Shown: positions 7,471-15,875, counted from the stretch's first letter. The stretch is DNA of 51,041 nt from Methanobacteriota archaeon (GCA_016841265.1 JAENZL010000019.1:2288-53328); one strand, 5' to 3'. The notes: generated from the sequence alone by a model not told the origin. Translations and numbers: made by a program.

Positions 7471-8916
7471 TTAGAACCCCAGGAAATACAGGATCACAGG
7501 CAGCAAAATAACACCCATCGCGTGTGACTTTCTGACTTTCATGAACGAGGGGAGCATCCCGATCGGGGTGGAGATAAGGAAGAGGAAGAACCCGAAAAGG
7601 CCTGTAAAGAGCAAGACCATAACGGCAAGCCCGAAGAGGACGCCGGCACATAGTTTTGTATAATCGAGTTTCCGGAGCACCCGATGGGCGTTGTTTCCTA
7701 TGTAAACCGTGGAAAAGTAGGAAAACAGGGAAGCCAGGAGGACTGCGAAAAAACAGAGGAGTACGGTCGGGAGGTCGAAAGCCCCCACACCCAGGATTTC
7801 ACTTACTGCTGCCATTGCCCCGCTCCGGGTCTTTCCTATGACCAGGAAGGCTACCAGCCCAAAAATCGCATTCGAGGTGTTTACCCCGGAAACCGAGACG
7901 ATAAATTCCTTTGAGCTGGCAAGGAGTTCAGGGTCGGCTTCGGGGTCCCAGAACAGAGATGTCCCGCTTTTTCCGGTTTCGGCAGCTTTTTTAACGCCCT
8001 TCGGACCCGGATCTTTCCGGTCAAGATCTTTCCGGTCAAGATCTTTCCGGTCAAGATCTTTCCGGTCGAAATCCTCTTTTACGAAAAGCCGTGCCAGAAG
8101 AGCCGCAATGGAGGAAGAGACCCCTGGCAGCCAGGCGACAAGGGAACCTGCGGCGCTGCCCGTAAAAATTCCCCTCATGATTCTCTTTCGGGAAAGCTTC
8201 AACCCTGAAGTAGACTCCTCGGGAATTTCCGAACCCGTAAACAGGCTTATGACCAGCTGGGAAGCTCCGAAAAGCCCGCTGAGAAGGGGCAGGAGCACGG
8301 TTGCTGTCCCGAAATTGATAACCGGGGAAAGGAGACCCTCCCGGGCAAAGGCAAAGAGTCCCAGGAACCCTGTGATCAAAAACAGAAAGAGGGCAGAGAT
8401 TTTGTACCTGTATTTTGCGAGGAGGCCCTGCCCTGGCACCTGCTCCCCTTTTTCCCCGGCAAGCATTATGAAAACAACCGAAAGCAGGACCCAGGCCATG
8501 TATTCTTCCAGGAAAGGGTATGCGGCTTTGAAAAATAAGGAGAGGGGCAGCACGAAAAGGAGGGATGCAGCCACAGAACCCGCACTTCCCAGGGCTGAGA
8601 GCCGGACCGCTTCCGCCCCGGCGCCTTCGAGGAGCAGCCTGTGTCCCGGGAGGACAGCAAGGGCAGTATCCCCGTCGGGAGCTCCCAGAAATACGGAGGG
8701 AACAATGTCATGAAAAGTATGGGAGATTGCATTTGAAAGGACAGTGATTACGATGTAAAAGGGAGGAATGCCCTGGTCTGCCAGGAAGGGAGCAAAGGCT
8801 GCAAGGGCAAGGGCAAAGTTATTCGTGTGAATCCCCGGGAGAAGTCCCGAAAAGATCCCGAGCAGGTAGCCCCCGAAAACAGCGATAAAAAGTAAAGCAA
8901 AAGAAATTTCCGGCAT
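7471..8916 (-). CDS. TctA-like multi-pass membrane permease
   Basis: A 481-aa integral membrane protein with about ten to eleven hydrophobic helices. It resembles the TctA family of large permease subunits of tripartite tricarboxylate transporters, in the archaeal version found without obvious TctB/TctC partners. Typical elements are the Gly/Pro-rich GLLPGIHTNN segment near residues 23-35, FHDIVPSVFLGAPDGD near 65-80, and GSAAGSLVAWLPGVSSSIAALL near 260. A hydrophilic loop at about 283-325 holds a four-fold KDLDR repeat. The start ATG has GGGGG ten bases upstream. No binding protein is adjacent, so substrate and energy coupling are unknown. Confidence 0.75.
   Translation of the reverse strand: MPEISFALLFIAVFGGYLLGIFSGLLPGIHTNNFALALAAFAPFLADQGIPPFYIVITVLSNAISHTFHDIVPSVFLGAPDGDTALAVLPGHRLLLEGAGAEAVRLSALGSAGSVAASLLFVLPLSLFFKAAYPFLEEYMAWVLLSVVFIMLAGEKGEQVPGQGLLAKYRYKISALFLFLITGFLGLFAFAREGLLSPVINFGTATVLLPLLSGLFGASQLVISLFTGSEIPEESTSGLKLSRKRIMRGIFTGSAAGSLVAWLPGVSSSIAALLARLFVKEDFDRKDLDRKDLDRKDLDRKDPGPKGVKKAAETGKSGTSLFWDPEADPELLASSKEFIVSVSGVNTSNAIFGLVAFLVIGKTRSGAMAAVSEILGVGAFDLPTVLLCFFAVLLASLFSYFSTVYIGNNAHRVLRKLDYTKLCAGVLFGLAVMVLLFTGLFGFFLFLISTPIGMLPSFMKVRKSHAMGVILLPVILYFLGF
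8011..8070 (-). repeat. 15-bp in-frame tandem repeat (4 copies) in the TctA-like gene
   Basis: ATCTTTCCGGTCAAG is repeated four times (the last copy slightly changed). On the coding strand it gives repeated Asp-Arg-Lys-Asp-Leu units in a charged cytoplasmic-type loop. The 15-bp unit keeps the frame at any copy number. Confidence 0.9.
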
Positions 8917-8947
8917 TTAGTTTATACCCCCGATTAAGCCTGTGCCC

Positions 8948-9022
8948 CCTTGAAGTCTGCCTGTAAAGCTGTATCTCCTTAAGGTCTGCTTGCAAAGCTG
9001 TACATCCTTAAGGTCTGTCTGC
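8948..9022. repeat. 29-bp tandem repeat, 2.6 copies
   Basis: Copies begin at 8948, 8977 and 9006 with the pattern CCTTRARGTCTGCYTG followed by (T/G)(T/C)AAAGCTGTA. It lies just upstream of the TctA-like gene. Confidence 0.75.
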
Positions 9023-9661
9023 TGATCCCCCATGCAAATGTTAGCTAGTTGCGGCAGTCATTCGTGCGGCACCCCGTTACTGCGGTATCAGTTCAACCCT
9101 GGCCCTGCGGTCCCGGAATTAAGTCCCGGCTGCCGCAACTCCACATTATAGGGGGAGCAGGACCCAGTTGAAAAGCAGTTTGCCTGAATATGCGCCAAAC
9201 ATATTCAAGTTTTTTTCTATATATAGTTATTTGCGACCTTGCGAAGTGACACTTGAGTAAATTATACCGGATTTTATGATAAAAAATGCACATCGGGTAA
9301 CATAAAAAGATATGCTCCGGAATGGTTCTGGCAAGTTAAGTTAATTTGACCAAAGCCGGAAATCCGGAGGTTTCAGGGAATTTTTTGTGTATATAAAGTT
9401 TTCTATGTGTTTATGAAGTTTTTCCAAACCCGATGCCTTCCTGCCCCACACATGTAAGTAATTATAGTTGTAACTGCAAACAATTTAAGTTTCCTGATCA
9501 GATCAGTGACTTGAAAATTTTGAATGCGATTTATCACATCAAGGAAAAAGAAAAATCAATTCCATTTATGTTTTATATCTTATAGATAAAGTATTAAATG
9601 CAGTTTTAAATGCTATTATTGAATGGGGTTCATGAGAGCATTTAGCTGAAAAACAGCAGAA

Positions 9662-9822
9662 TAAGGGAATATGAGGTTCGCCATTCCTCAACCCCTTACC
9701 TCCATAGGCGATTAAGTCCCTGATGAGGGGCTGGCGAGGTGTGCCATTCCTTGCCCCCCAAGGTCAGATGGACTCAAGGCGGAAACCGGAGAAGATGAGG
9801 TTTGCCATATCCTTACTCTCCG
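9662..9822 (+). ncRNA. Three related covarying hairpins (possible structured RNA or protein-binding repeat)
   Basis: Three stem-loops share the apical sequence GAGGTNYGCCATW(T)CCTY. Hairpin 1 (9662-9698) pairs TAAGGG with CCCTTA and TGAGG with CCTCA. Hairpin 2 (9727-9759) pairs GGGG with CCCC and GGCGAGG with CCTTGCC. Hairpin 3 (9787-9822) pairs CGGAGA with TCTCCG and TGAGG with CCTTA. Outer stems differ in sequence but keep pairing, while the nine-to-ten-base loop is conserved. This indicates selection on RNA (or cruciform) structure. The strand is a guess. Confidence 0.45.
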
Positions 9823-10052
9823 ATCCAAAAATCGTCAAAACCCGTGGTAGAAGTGAGAACAACCCTCTCTCAAACTTTTTTCAATCTCACTTCTATTCCA
9901 CTCCATTTTACTTTTCTACAGTCTTTAGAATATGCAAAAATTTAGAATCTGCATTCTCTTTTTATAAGTTCACAGCAAATAGAGACCGGGGATTAATTAT
10001 CAGTTCCGGGAAATAAGCTTAAAATAAATTTCCGGCGGCTGAACTGGAATTT

Positions 10053-11219
10053 ATGGGGGAGTACATTATAGAATCCTATTTACTGTCCGAGGCCTGCGTT
10101 CTTAAACATGACTGGCGCCTCTTTGACATTGAAAAGCAGCTGAATATCCTGCGTTACATAAACCCGGTGAATGCGGGCAGGGAAAAGGCAAAGTTCCTGA
10201 GGGCATACGCCGCCGGCAAATCCTACGACCCTATCTTCGAATACGAGGAGCCGGGCCCGGAAGTCAGGGATTTTTGCAGGAAAATGGAGCGGATAAGGGG
10301 TAAACTGGAAAACTGCAGGGCTTCTTTCTTTGCTCCCGGTTACATCGAAAAAATTGACCGGCTCCGAAAACTGGCTGAACTCCTGAAGCACAGGGATTCT
10401 CCCGCTTTCGGGCCTGAGCTTGTAGCTCATTTCGGGACCCCCTCAGGAAAGGTCCTCCGGGAAGCCGGAAGAAACCTCAGGATGTTTCAGGCTGCGGACG
10501 AGCCTGAAAACCTGGACTCGGCTGCGGTGCGCAGGATTTTTGAAAACGAACTTAAGGCTTACGGCCTGGAATGGGAAGTCAGGCCCTTTCTTGAAGGCGG
10601 GGCGAAGCTGGCTGTCAACTCCACCCGGGGGGAAGTATACGTTGACCTTTCCGCCCGTTTTTCCGAAAATAGTATCAAACGATACCTTTACCATGAAATC
10701 CGTACCCACGTTTTCAGGGCTGAAAACGGGAAAAGGCAGCCCCTTACTATTTTCCTCTCCGGTTTTCCGGGCTACAGTGAAACCGAAGAAGGGCTCGCCG
10801 TCTACAACGAATACGCAAACGGCCTTCTGGACCCCGAAGCCCTCAGGAAATACAGCGCAAGGGTAATAGCAGCTTCAATGGTCCCCCATGCCTCCTTTTC
10901 TGAAATTTTTGAAGAAATGCTTCGGTACTTCCCCCCGGAAAAAGCCTACACGATTACCCAGCGGGTCAAAAGGGGAATGATAGATACATCCCTTCCCGGA
11001 GGCTACACAAAAGACTACATCTACCTGAGCGGCTTTCTGAAAGTCAGTGACTTCCTGCAAACCCAGCCCTCTAAAACCGCTGCTCTGAAAGTCCTCTACT
11101 GCGGAAAAATAGGCATTGAAAACTTTGAAATGGCCCGGGACCTGTTCGAACGGGGTGTCCTGAAAACGCCGCGCTACTCTCCAGAAATGGAGCGCCCGGC
11201 TCAGAATGCCATCCTCTGA
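10053..11219 (+). CDS. DUF1704/MATCAP-type metallopeptidase-like protein
   Basis: A 388-aa protein resembling the DUF1704 family (the QEGLA-motif proteins), whose eukaryotic members include MATCAP tubulin carboxypeptidases. It carries a zinc-peptidase-like HEIRTH motif (His214, Glu215, His219) and, about 30 residues later, EEGLAVYNEYANG, the family's third-ligand region. The archaeal substrate is unknown. No signal peptide is visible, so it is probably cytosolic. The ATG at 10053 begins within the G-rich run and has no good Shine-Dalgarno sequence of its own; an ATT at 10065 is placed five bases after GGGGG, so the start is uncertain by four residues. The gene is monocistronic. Confidence 0.72.
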   Translation: MGEYIIESYLLSEACVLKHDWRLFDIEKQLNILRYINPVNAGREKAKFLRAYAAGKSYDPIFEYEEPGPEVRDFCRKMERIRGKLENCRASFFAPGYIEKIDRLRKLAELLKHRDSPAFGPELVAHFGTPSGKVLREAGRNLRMFQAADEPENLDSAAVRRIFENELKAYGLEWEVRPFLEGGAKLAVNSTRGEVYVDLSARFSENSIKRYLYHEIRTHVFRAENGKRQPLTIFLSGFPGYSETEEGLAVYNEYANGLLDPEALRKYSARVIAASMVPHASFSEIFEEMLRYFPPEKAYTITQRVKRGMIDTSLPGGYTKDYIYLSGFLKVSDFLQTQPSKTAALKVLYCGKIGIENFEMARDLFERGVLKTPRYSPEMERPAQNAIL

Positions 11220-11288
11220 AACCTGTGATCTCCAGAACTCCCGATCTGCCTCCGAAAACCGGACTTTCCTCTCAAAAAATGCATTTCT

Positions 11289-11408
11289 CAGTCATCTGGA
11301 TGCACTTTTTGGTTATCACAATACCTTTCTTCAGTCATCTGGATGCACTTTTTGGTTATCACAATACCTTTCTTCAGTCATCTGGATGCACTTTTTGGTT
11401 ATCACAAT
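11289..11408. repeat. 43-bp tandem repeat, 2.8 copies
   Basis: Copies start at 11289, 11332 and 11375 with CAGTCATCTGGATGCACTTT and are essentially identical. The third stops after CACAAT. Its position between two convergent 3' ends suggests neutral expansion. Confidence 0.9.
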
Positions 11409-11510
11409 GCACTTCAAAACCTATTTTTTAGAATATTTCGCAAATTTAGTCGTAAGGTTGCTTCTCCGGGTGAAAAATCTGCTTCTTTTCAATTATTTTC
11501 AAGGAAAGGC

Positions 11511-11529
11511 CGCTCGCCTGCGTCGAGCG
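11511..11529. repeat. GC-rich hairpin preceded by GGAAAGG
   Basis: CGCTCG (11511-11516) pairs with CGAGCG (11524-11529) around a seven-base loop. The leading ggaaaggc resembles the other GGA(A/G)AGG hairpins in this window. It could also act as a terminator for the converging genes. Confidence 0.45.
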
Positions 11530-11616
11530 TGGGGTGGGCACGGGTTTGCCATCTAAACAGTTACTCGGATTTTTAAGACATATCTTTAAAATGGCTGGAG
11601 GTTGCAGGTCCTTTTT

Positions 11617-12915
11617 TCAAAAACAAGTCCTTACAAAGGTCCCGAAGGCTTTCATCAGGCGCAGGGAATTGCCGGAGAGCACGAGCTTTTTCAGTACGAC
11701 CGAGGGGTGGTCCATGTCCCCGTATTCCGTGATCGTTTCAAGGATTGAGGGAGTGTTCAGGGAAGCTATCAGTTCGTTCAGCTGTCTGTCTTCCAGTTTT
11801 CCTATGTGGTCATGGACTTTCATGCCGATTTCAAGCTCTTTTCCAGGCGTTTTTCGCCAGAGCCGGTCGTATTCAAAAAGTCTTCCTGAGCCGGTGTTTC
11901 CTTCAAGGGCGGCTTCGGCAGCGACTCTTCCTGCGATTTTGGCGGCAAGGGCTCCGGGATAGACTCCTCCCCCGGAGGTGGGTTTTGCCTGCCCGGCAGC
12001 GTCTCCTACTATAAGCACCCCGTCAGTTGATGTTTTTTCCGGGGGGCCAATGGGAATGCCTCCAACCACGAAATCCAGCATACCCCCACCGTACCTGGCT
12101 TTTACGTGGGGGTTCGAACAGAGGAATTTTTGCAGGCAGGAAAAGGGCGTTTCCCCCTGCCCCAGCAGTTTTGGTTCCACGGCAAGCCCGATTCTGGAAA
12201 TCTTTTCGTTCAGGGGCACGGTCCAGGCAAAAAAGCCCGGAGCCGGAGAACCCGGGAAAAGTTCGACAAAGGCGCTGTCCTCGGAGGCGTAGGGAGCTTC
12301 GACCTGGACCCCGGGGAGCACACGTTCCGGCATCCCCAGTCCCGCATACCGGGCTATCCGGCTTTTCACGCCGTCTGCTCCTATCACCACCCCCGCGTTT
12401 ATGACTTCGGGTTCGCCGTTCCTTAGGACCTTTAGTTTTACAAAAGGATCTTTTTTCCTGCCTTCTTTCCTGGCAGTTTCTTTTTCGTATTCATTTTCGG
12501 CTCTCAGGTCTGCTTTTTCGAGTCCTGAATATTCAAGTCCTGATTGTTCAAGCCCTACAGCCTTTGTTCTGAGTGAGAGCTCGACTCCCTCCTCGACTGC
12601 CAGGGTCGCCAGGGCGCGGTCGAAGTTTTTTCTGGATACAACGTAAGCCTTGGTTTGTTTCCCGTTGATTGGGAGGGACTGCCCGTCGGGAGCATGGACA
12701 AAAGCCCCTCGCACGGAATTGAACACGAACTCGTCCGAGGGCCTGACGTCGCATTCCGCAACCGCTCTTGTGCTAAGGAGCCCGGTACAGCCTACAGGCG
12801 AGCCTATGGAGGAGTGCTCTTCCACGAGGAGGACCTTTGCCCCGTGCTTTGCGGCATACCGGGCGGCAGTGGAACCCACCGGACCGGCGCCCACGACGAC
12901 TACATCATAATTCAT
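11617..12915 (-). CDS. Geranylgeranyl reductase family FAD-dependent oxidoreductase
   Basis: A 432-aa flavoprotein of the geranylgeranyl reductase family. Archaeal members saturate the isoprenoid chains of membrane lipids or of quinone-like carriers. The N-terminal dinucleotide-binding motif is VVVVGAGPVGSTAARYAAKHG (residues about 4-24), followed by the acidic end VEEHSSIG. The family motif GCTGLLS is near residues 43-49, and the second FAD motif GVLIVGDAAGQAKPTSGGGVYPG is near 315-340. Residues about 133-160 form a charged, repeat-derived insert (QSGLEYSGLEKADL). The start ATG is supported by TATA-like sequences 25-45 bp upstream. Methanosarcina carries several paralogs of this family, so lipid specificity is inferred. 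Confidence 0.82.
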   Translation of the reverse strand: MNYDVVVVGAGPVGSTAARYAAKHGAKVLLVEEHSSIGSPVGCTGLLSTRAVAECDVRPSDEFVFNSVRGAFVHAPDGQSLPINGKQTKAYVVSRKNFDRALATLAVEEGVELSLRTKAVGLEQSGLEYSGLEKADLRAENEYEKETARKEGRKKDPFVKLKVLRNGEPEVINAGVVIGADGVKSRIARYAGLGMPERVLPGVQVEAPYASEDSAFVELFPGSPAPGFFAWTVPLNEKISRIGLAVEPKLLGQGETPFSCLQKFLCSNPHVKARYGGGMLDFVVGGIPIGPPEKTSTDGVLIVGDAAGQAKPTSGGGVYPGALAAKIAGRVAAEAALEGNTGSGRLFEYDRLWRKTPGKELEIGMKVHDHIGKLEDRQLNELIASLNTPSILETITEYGDMDHPSVVLKKLVLSGNSLRLMKAFGTFVRTCF

Positions 12916-12938
12916 GCTGGACCCTTCAAATAATCTGA

Positions 12939-12964
12939 TATAAATATCAATCTCAATATATAAA
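12939..12964 (-). promoter_or_regulatory. TATA-like promoter elements of the geranylgeranyl-reductase-like gene
   Basis: On the minus strand TTTATATAT (12956-12964) and TTTATATC (12938-12945) lie 24-49 bases upstream of the ATG at 12915, consistent with an archaeal promoter and a short leader. The 171-bp spacer is shared with the divergent PP-loop gene. Confidence 0.45.
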
Positions 12965-13095
12965 TACTGGTTCTGTGTATCTTGCAGGTATTGTGCGTAT
13001 CTCAGGTAATTTGATATACCGATAAACGTATCCTTCCTGAAAAACTGAACGATAACTTACTTAACCGTTTTCTCTGAATCAGACCAGTGCTATCC

Positions 13096-15390
13096 ATGCC
13101 GCAGAAAAAAGACAAGTTCCGATCTCCTCGCCCGAAAAGGCCGGGAAATGTTCCGGGAAATAAAAGTCCCCGGCCTCATGACAAGATGACTGACAAGAAG
13201 ACTGACAAGAAGGTTCAGGCTTCAAGGAAAAAAACCCCTAATAAATTCGGCAGTTCTTCTTTTACAAAGGAGCGCAGCCAGGAAAACCGGAAAAGGCAGA
13301 AAGAGTCCTTGACTCATAAGGGACCATCCGGGAAACCATCCGGGAATAACTCAGGCAGGCGTTTTGAGTACGAAAACGACAGCATTTTCTGGTGCAGGGA
13401 GTGCAACCTGCCTTTGATAGGGGAGGAGTGCGGGATTTGCGGCACGAAAGGTTTTCCAATAACCCTCTCCCAGCCCGCCGACGTCCGTTTCTGTTCCCCC
13501 TATGAACGGGAAGTCCTGACAGAGCAGCTTCTGGCGGTTTTCGGCTGCGATCCCCTGGGGGACCGGATTCTCCTCCTTAACAAAATCCCGGGGGAGGACA
13601 AGACCGATGAAATCATCGTGGACGGGCTGCACTTCGGGGTGCTCCGCTTCGAGCTTTCGAAAATGGACTACGTGTTTGAGCCTTCCGTGGAAGGAGCAAA
13701 GTTACTCCTGCAGCACGGAGCAGGACAAAAAGTCGAACTGAAAAAGACGAAAAACAAACACCTGAACGGAAAAAACGTGGATGCCGGGCTGGTGGAGTCT
13801 TTTTCCGGGGACATGAAGGCAGGGGACTTCGTGCTCGTGACTGCGGGCAACCTTAGCGGATACGGGATTTCTTACATCAACGGTTCGGAATTTGACTCTA
13901 AAAAAGATTCAGGCGAAAAAGTCCTCCGTGTAAGAAAAATCGACAGTTCGGAGGCTTTTCTTCATAAAAAAATCCCTTCCATGACCTCCTGTATCGAGGC
14001 GAACAAAAAATATCTCCAGGCCCTCGGGAAAAATGCCATCAATGCCATCCGGGGAATTGCAAATCGGAATGAGTACAGGAAGTTGCCGGTTTACGTCTCC
14101 TTCAGCGGGGGAAAAGACAGCCTTGTGGTGCTTGACCTTACCCGGGCCGCTCTCAAGAAAAGGGAATTCAAGGCATTTTTCGTGAACACCGGGATCGAGT
14201 TTCCGGAAACGGTTGAGTTTGCCAGGGAGTATTGCCGGGAGCAGGGTGTCCCATACGAGGAAATGAATTCCGGGAATGCGTTCTGGGAGAATGTGGGCAG
14301 GTTCGGGCCCCCTGCAAAAGATTTCCGCTGGTGCTGCAAGGTCTGTAAGCTGGCGTCGGCAGGGGACATTGAGGCAGGGAAAAATGTCCGCGGGAAAGAA
14401 ACTGAAGGAGCCCTGTCCGGAGACGGACCCGAGGCATCCCGATCCGGGGCCGGAATTGAGGCATCTGCCCGCAAAGCCGGGCCCGGCGCAGACTCCGTGG
14501 CATACCTGACCGTTGACGGAAAAAGGAAGCATGAGTCTTTTTCACGGGCAAAGATCGCAGCCAGTGAAACGAACCCCTTTGTCCCGAACCAGCTCAACAT
14601 CTTCCCGGTCCGGGACTGGAGGGCGCTTGAGGTCTGGCTTTATATCCACTGGAGAGGGCTTGCCTACAACCCCCTGTATGACCAGGGCTTTGAAAGGGTC
14701 GGCTGCTGGCTCTGCCCGTCGGCCCTTGCGGCTGAATACGAAAGGGTAAAGGAACTGCACCCTGAGATGCATGAGAGGTGGAACACTTTTCTCCTTGACC
14801 GGGCAAAAAGCCTGGGCCTTTCGGAAAAGTTCGTCGAGCACGGGTTCTGGCGCTGGAAGGAGCTGCCCCCCAAGATGCTGAAACTGGCCGAAGAGCTTGG
14901 AATTTCCGTCCTTCCCGAAGAAAATGCCGAAGCTTTTGAAATCGAGGTCGTATCCGGGATCTCTCCCTGCAAGGCAGGGGGCTTTTCCGTGGAAGCCGGG
15001 GTAAAAGGGGTCAGACTGAAGGAAGCTGCCGAATTTCTGAACGTGCTCGGCCCGGTGGTCCGGGCGGAAGAACTGGGCATGCTGCTCGTAAGGACCGGGA
15101 CAGGGACTGTGAAGTTCTTTTCGAACGGGAACCTGCTGGTAAGCTCGGACACGAAAGCCAGGGCAGTTCACCTTTTTAAGGAGACTGCAAAACAGTTCGC
15201 AAGGCTTTCCCGCTGCACCGGCTGTGGGATATGTGAAAAAGCCTGTCCCGTGGGCGCTGTCGCTGTCAATGGAAATGAAGTACGCGTAAGTGATGCCTGT
15301 ATCAGGTGCGGGAAATGTACGGAAGCCTGTGTAGTGACCAGGTATTTCGACAGGCTTTTTCCGGACTTTGATGAAAAATTAAAAATCTAA
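13096..15390 (+). CDS. PAPS-reductase-like PP-loop protein with zinc ribbon and two 4Fe-4S motifs
   Basis: A 764-aa multidomain protein. A Lys/Arg-rich disordered N-terminus (about 90 residues) precedes a zinc ribbon (CRECNLPLIGEECGICG), then a PUA-like region. The PP-loop ATPase domain follows with SFSGGKDSLVVLDL at about 335-348 and the downstream CCKVCK and GCWLCP cysteines typical of phosphoadenosine phosphosulfate reductase relatives. The C-terminus has two ferredoxin motifs, CTGCGICEKACP and CIRCGKCTEAC. Archaeal proteins of this layout are annotated as PAPS reductase, but the PUA-like and zinc parts would also suit sulfur transfer to RNA. A Gly/Ala/Glu-rich insert lies between the PP-loop and the GCWLCP region. 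The in-frame GTG at 13087 could add three residues. Confidence 0.78.
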   Translation: MPQKKDKFRSPRPKRPGNVPGNKSPRPHDKMTDKKTDKKVQASRKKTPNKFGSSSFTKERSQENRKRQKESLTHKGPSGKPSGNNSGRRFEYENDSIFWCRECNLPLIGEECGICGTKGFPITLSQPADVRFCSPYEREVLTEQLLAVFGCDPLGDRILLLNKIPGEDKTDEIIVDGLHFGVLRFELSKMDYVFEPSVEGAKLLLQHGAGQKVELKKTKNKHLNGKNVDAGLVESFSGDMKAGDFVLVTAGNLSGYGISYINGSEFDSKKDSGEKVLRVRKIDSSEAFLHKKIPSMTSCIEANKKYLQALGKNAINAIRGIANRNEYRKLPVYVSFSGGKDSLVVLDLTRAALKKREFKAFFVNTGIEFPETVEFAREYCREQGVPYEEMNSGNAFWENVGRFGPPAKDFRWCCKVCKLASAGDIEAGKNVRGKETEGALSGDGPEASRSGAGIEASARKAGPGADSVAYLTVDGKRKHESFSRAKIAASETNPFVPNQLNIFPVRDWRALEVWLYIHWRGLAYNPLYDQGFERVGCWLCPSALAAEYERVKELHPEMHERWNTFLLDRAKSLGLSEKFVEHGFWRWKELPPKMLKLAEELGISVLPEENAEAFEIEVVSGISPCKAGGFSVEAGVKGVRLKEAAEFLNVLGPVVRAEELGMLLVRTGTGTVKFFSNGNLLVSSDTKARAVHLFKETAKQFARLSRCTGCGICEKACPVGAVAVNGNEVRVSDACIRCGKCTEACVVTRYFDRLFPDFDEKLKI

Positions 15391-15577
15391 GAACGCTATA
15401 TTAATACTGATTAAATACTGGTTATGAATCAGTGGGAATGCGCTAGAGGACTGGGTAGGTAGGAATACTATTATATTTTTAGATAGGTTATTATTATATT
15501 TCTCAAATGGCAGAGACTTTAGTAGAAGCGATGTTTTAAAATTGAATTACTGTACTAATTGGATTCTCATATAAATC

Positions 15578-15640
15578 CTGGTAAACTGAATTCCTGTATG
15601 GATACTGGTAAACTGAATTCCTGTATGGATACTGGTAAAT
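15578..15640. repeat. 27-bp tandem repeat, 2.3 copies
   Basis: CTGGTAAACTGAATTCCTGT is followed by ATGGATA and repeats at 15605 and partially at 15632. Confidence 0.85.
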
Positions 15641-15729
15641 AAAATCATCTTGCTGGAATGGGAAAAGTAAGCCTCTCCGGAAGAAAGTAATTATCCTGGT
15701 AAAGAAAGTCAACTACCCCTGAGCTAAAC

Positions 15730-15845
15730 AGGCTGTCCGACAATTCAATTTCAGGGCAAAATCATGTAAAAAAGAAGGCATTTAAAGCATTTAATTAGAA
15801 AAAGAAGGAATTTGAAAATTACTACTGGTAATTATCGGACAGCCT
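15730..15845. mobile_element. MITE-like element, 16-bp inverted ends, 6-bp target duplication
   Basis: The left end AGGCTGTCCGACAATT (15730-15745) matches the reverse complement of the right end (15830-15845) at 15 of 16 positions. The identical hexamer CTAAAC flanks both sides (15724-15729 and 15846-15851), as a target-site duplication should. The 116-bp element has no ORF, so it would need a transposase in trans. It sits immediately upstream of the AI-2E family gene and may have displaced or supplied promoter sequence. Confidence 0.75.
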
Positions 15846-15875
15846 CTAAACCCAGGGGTTTCCGGCTGAGGTTTT

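Larger units (their letters stand above)
8917..10052. other. 1.1-kb intergenic region with repeats and hairpins
   Basis: No gene is convincing. The region contains a 29-bp tandem repeat (8948-9022), AT-rich promoter-like DNA around 9200-9240 and 9380-9600, and three related hairpins at 9662-9822. A 97-codon ORF (9723-10016) runs through two of those hairpins and was not accepted. Confidence 0.5.
11220..11616. other. Intergenic region with 43-bp repeats and a GC hairpin
   Basis: This region lies between convergent genes. It contains the 43-bp array (11289-11408) and a hairpin CGCTCG/CGAGCG at 11511-11529 preceded by ggaaagg. ORFs through the array exist in all three frames only because of the repeat. 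Confidence 0.55.
15391..15875. other. Intergenic region with tandem repeat and MITE-like insertion
   Basis: No gene. The region holds a 27-bp repeat (15578-15640) and a 116-bp inverted-repeat element (15730-15845) that ends 30 bp before the AI-2E family gene. Confidence 0.6.

Noticed and set aside
7838-8713. 291-codon ORF antisense to the TctA-like gene
   Set aside because: Its composition (Arg/Ser/Pro-rich) is that of a shadow of a membrane-protein gene. The minus-strand frame is clearly real.
9723-10016. 97-codon ORF before the DUF1704 gene
   Set aside because: It crosses two of the three covarying hairpins and has no ribosome-binding site or motif.
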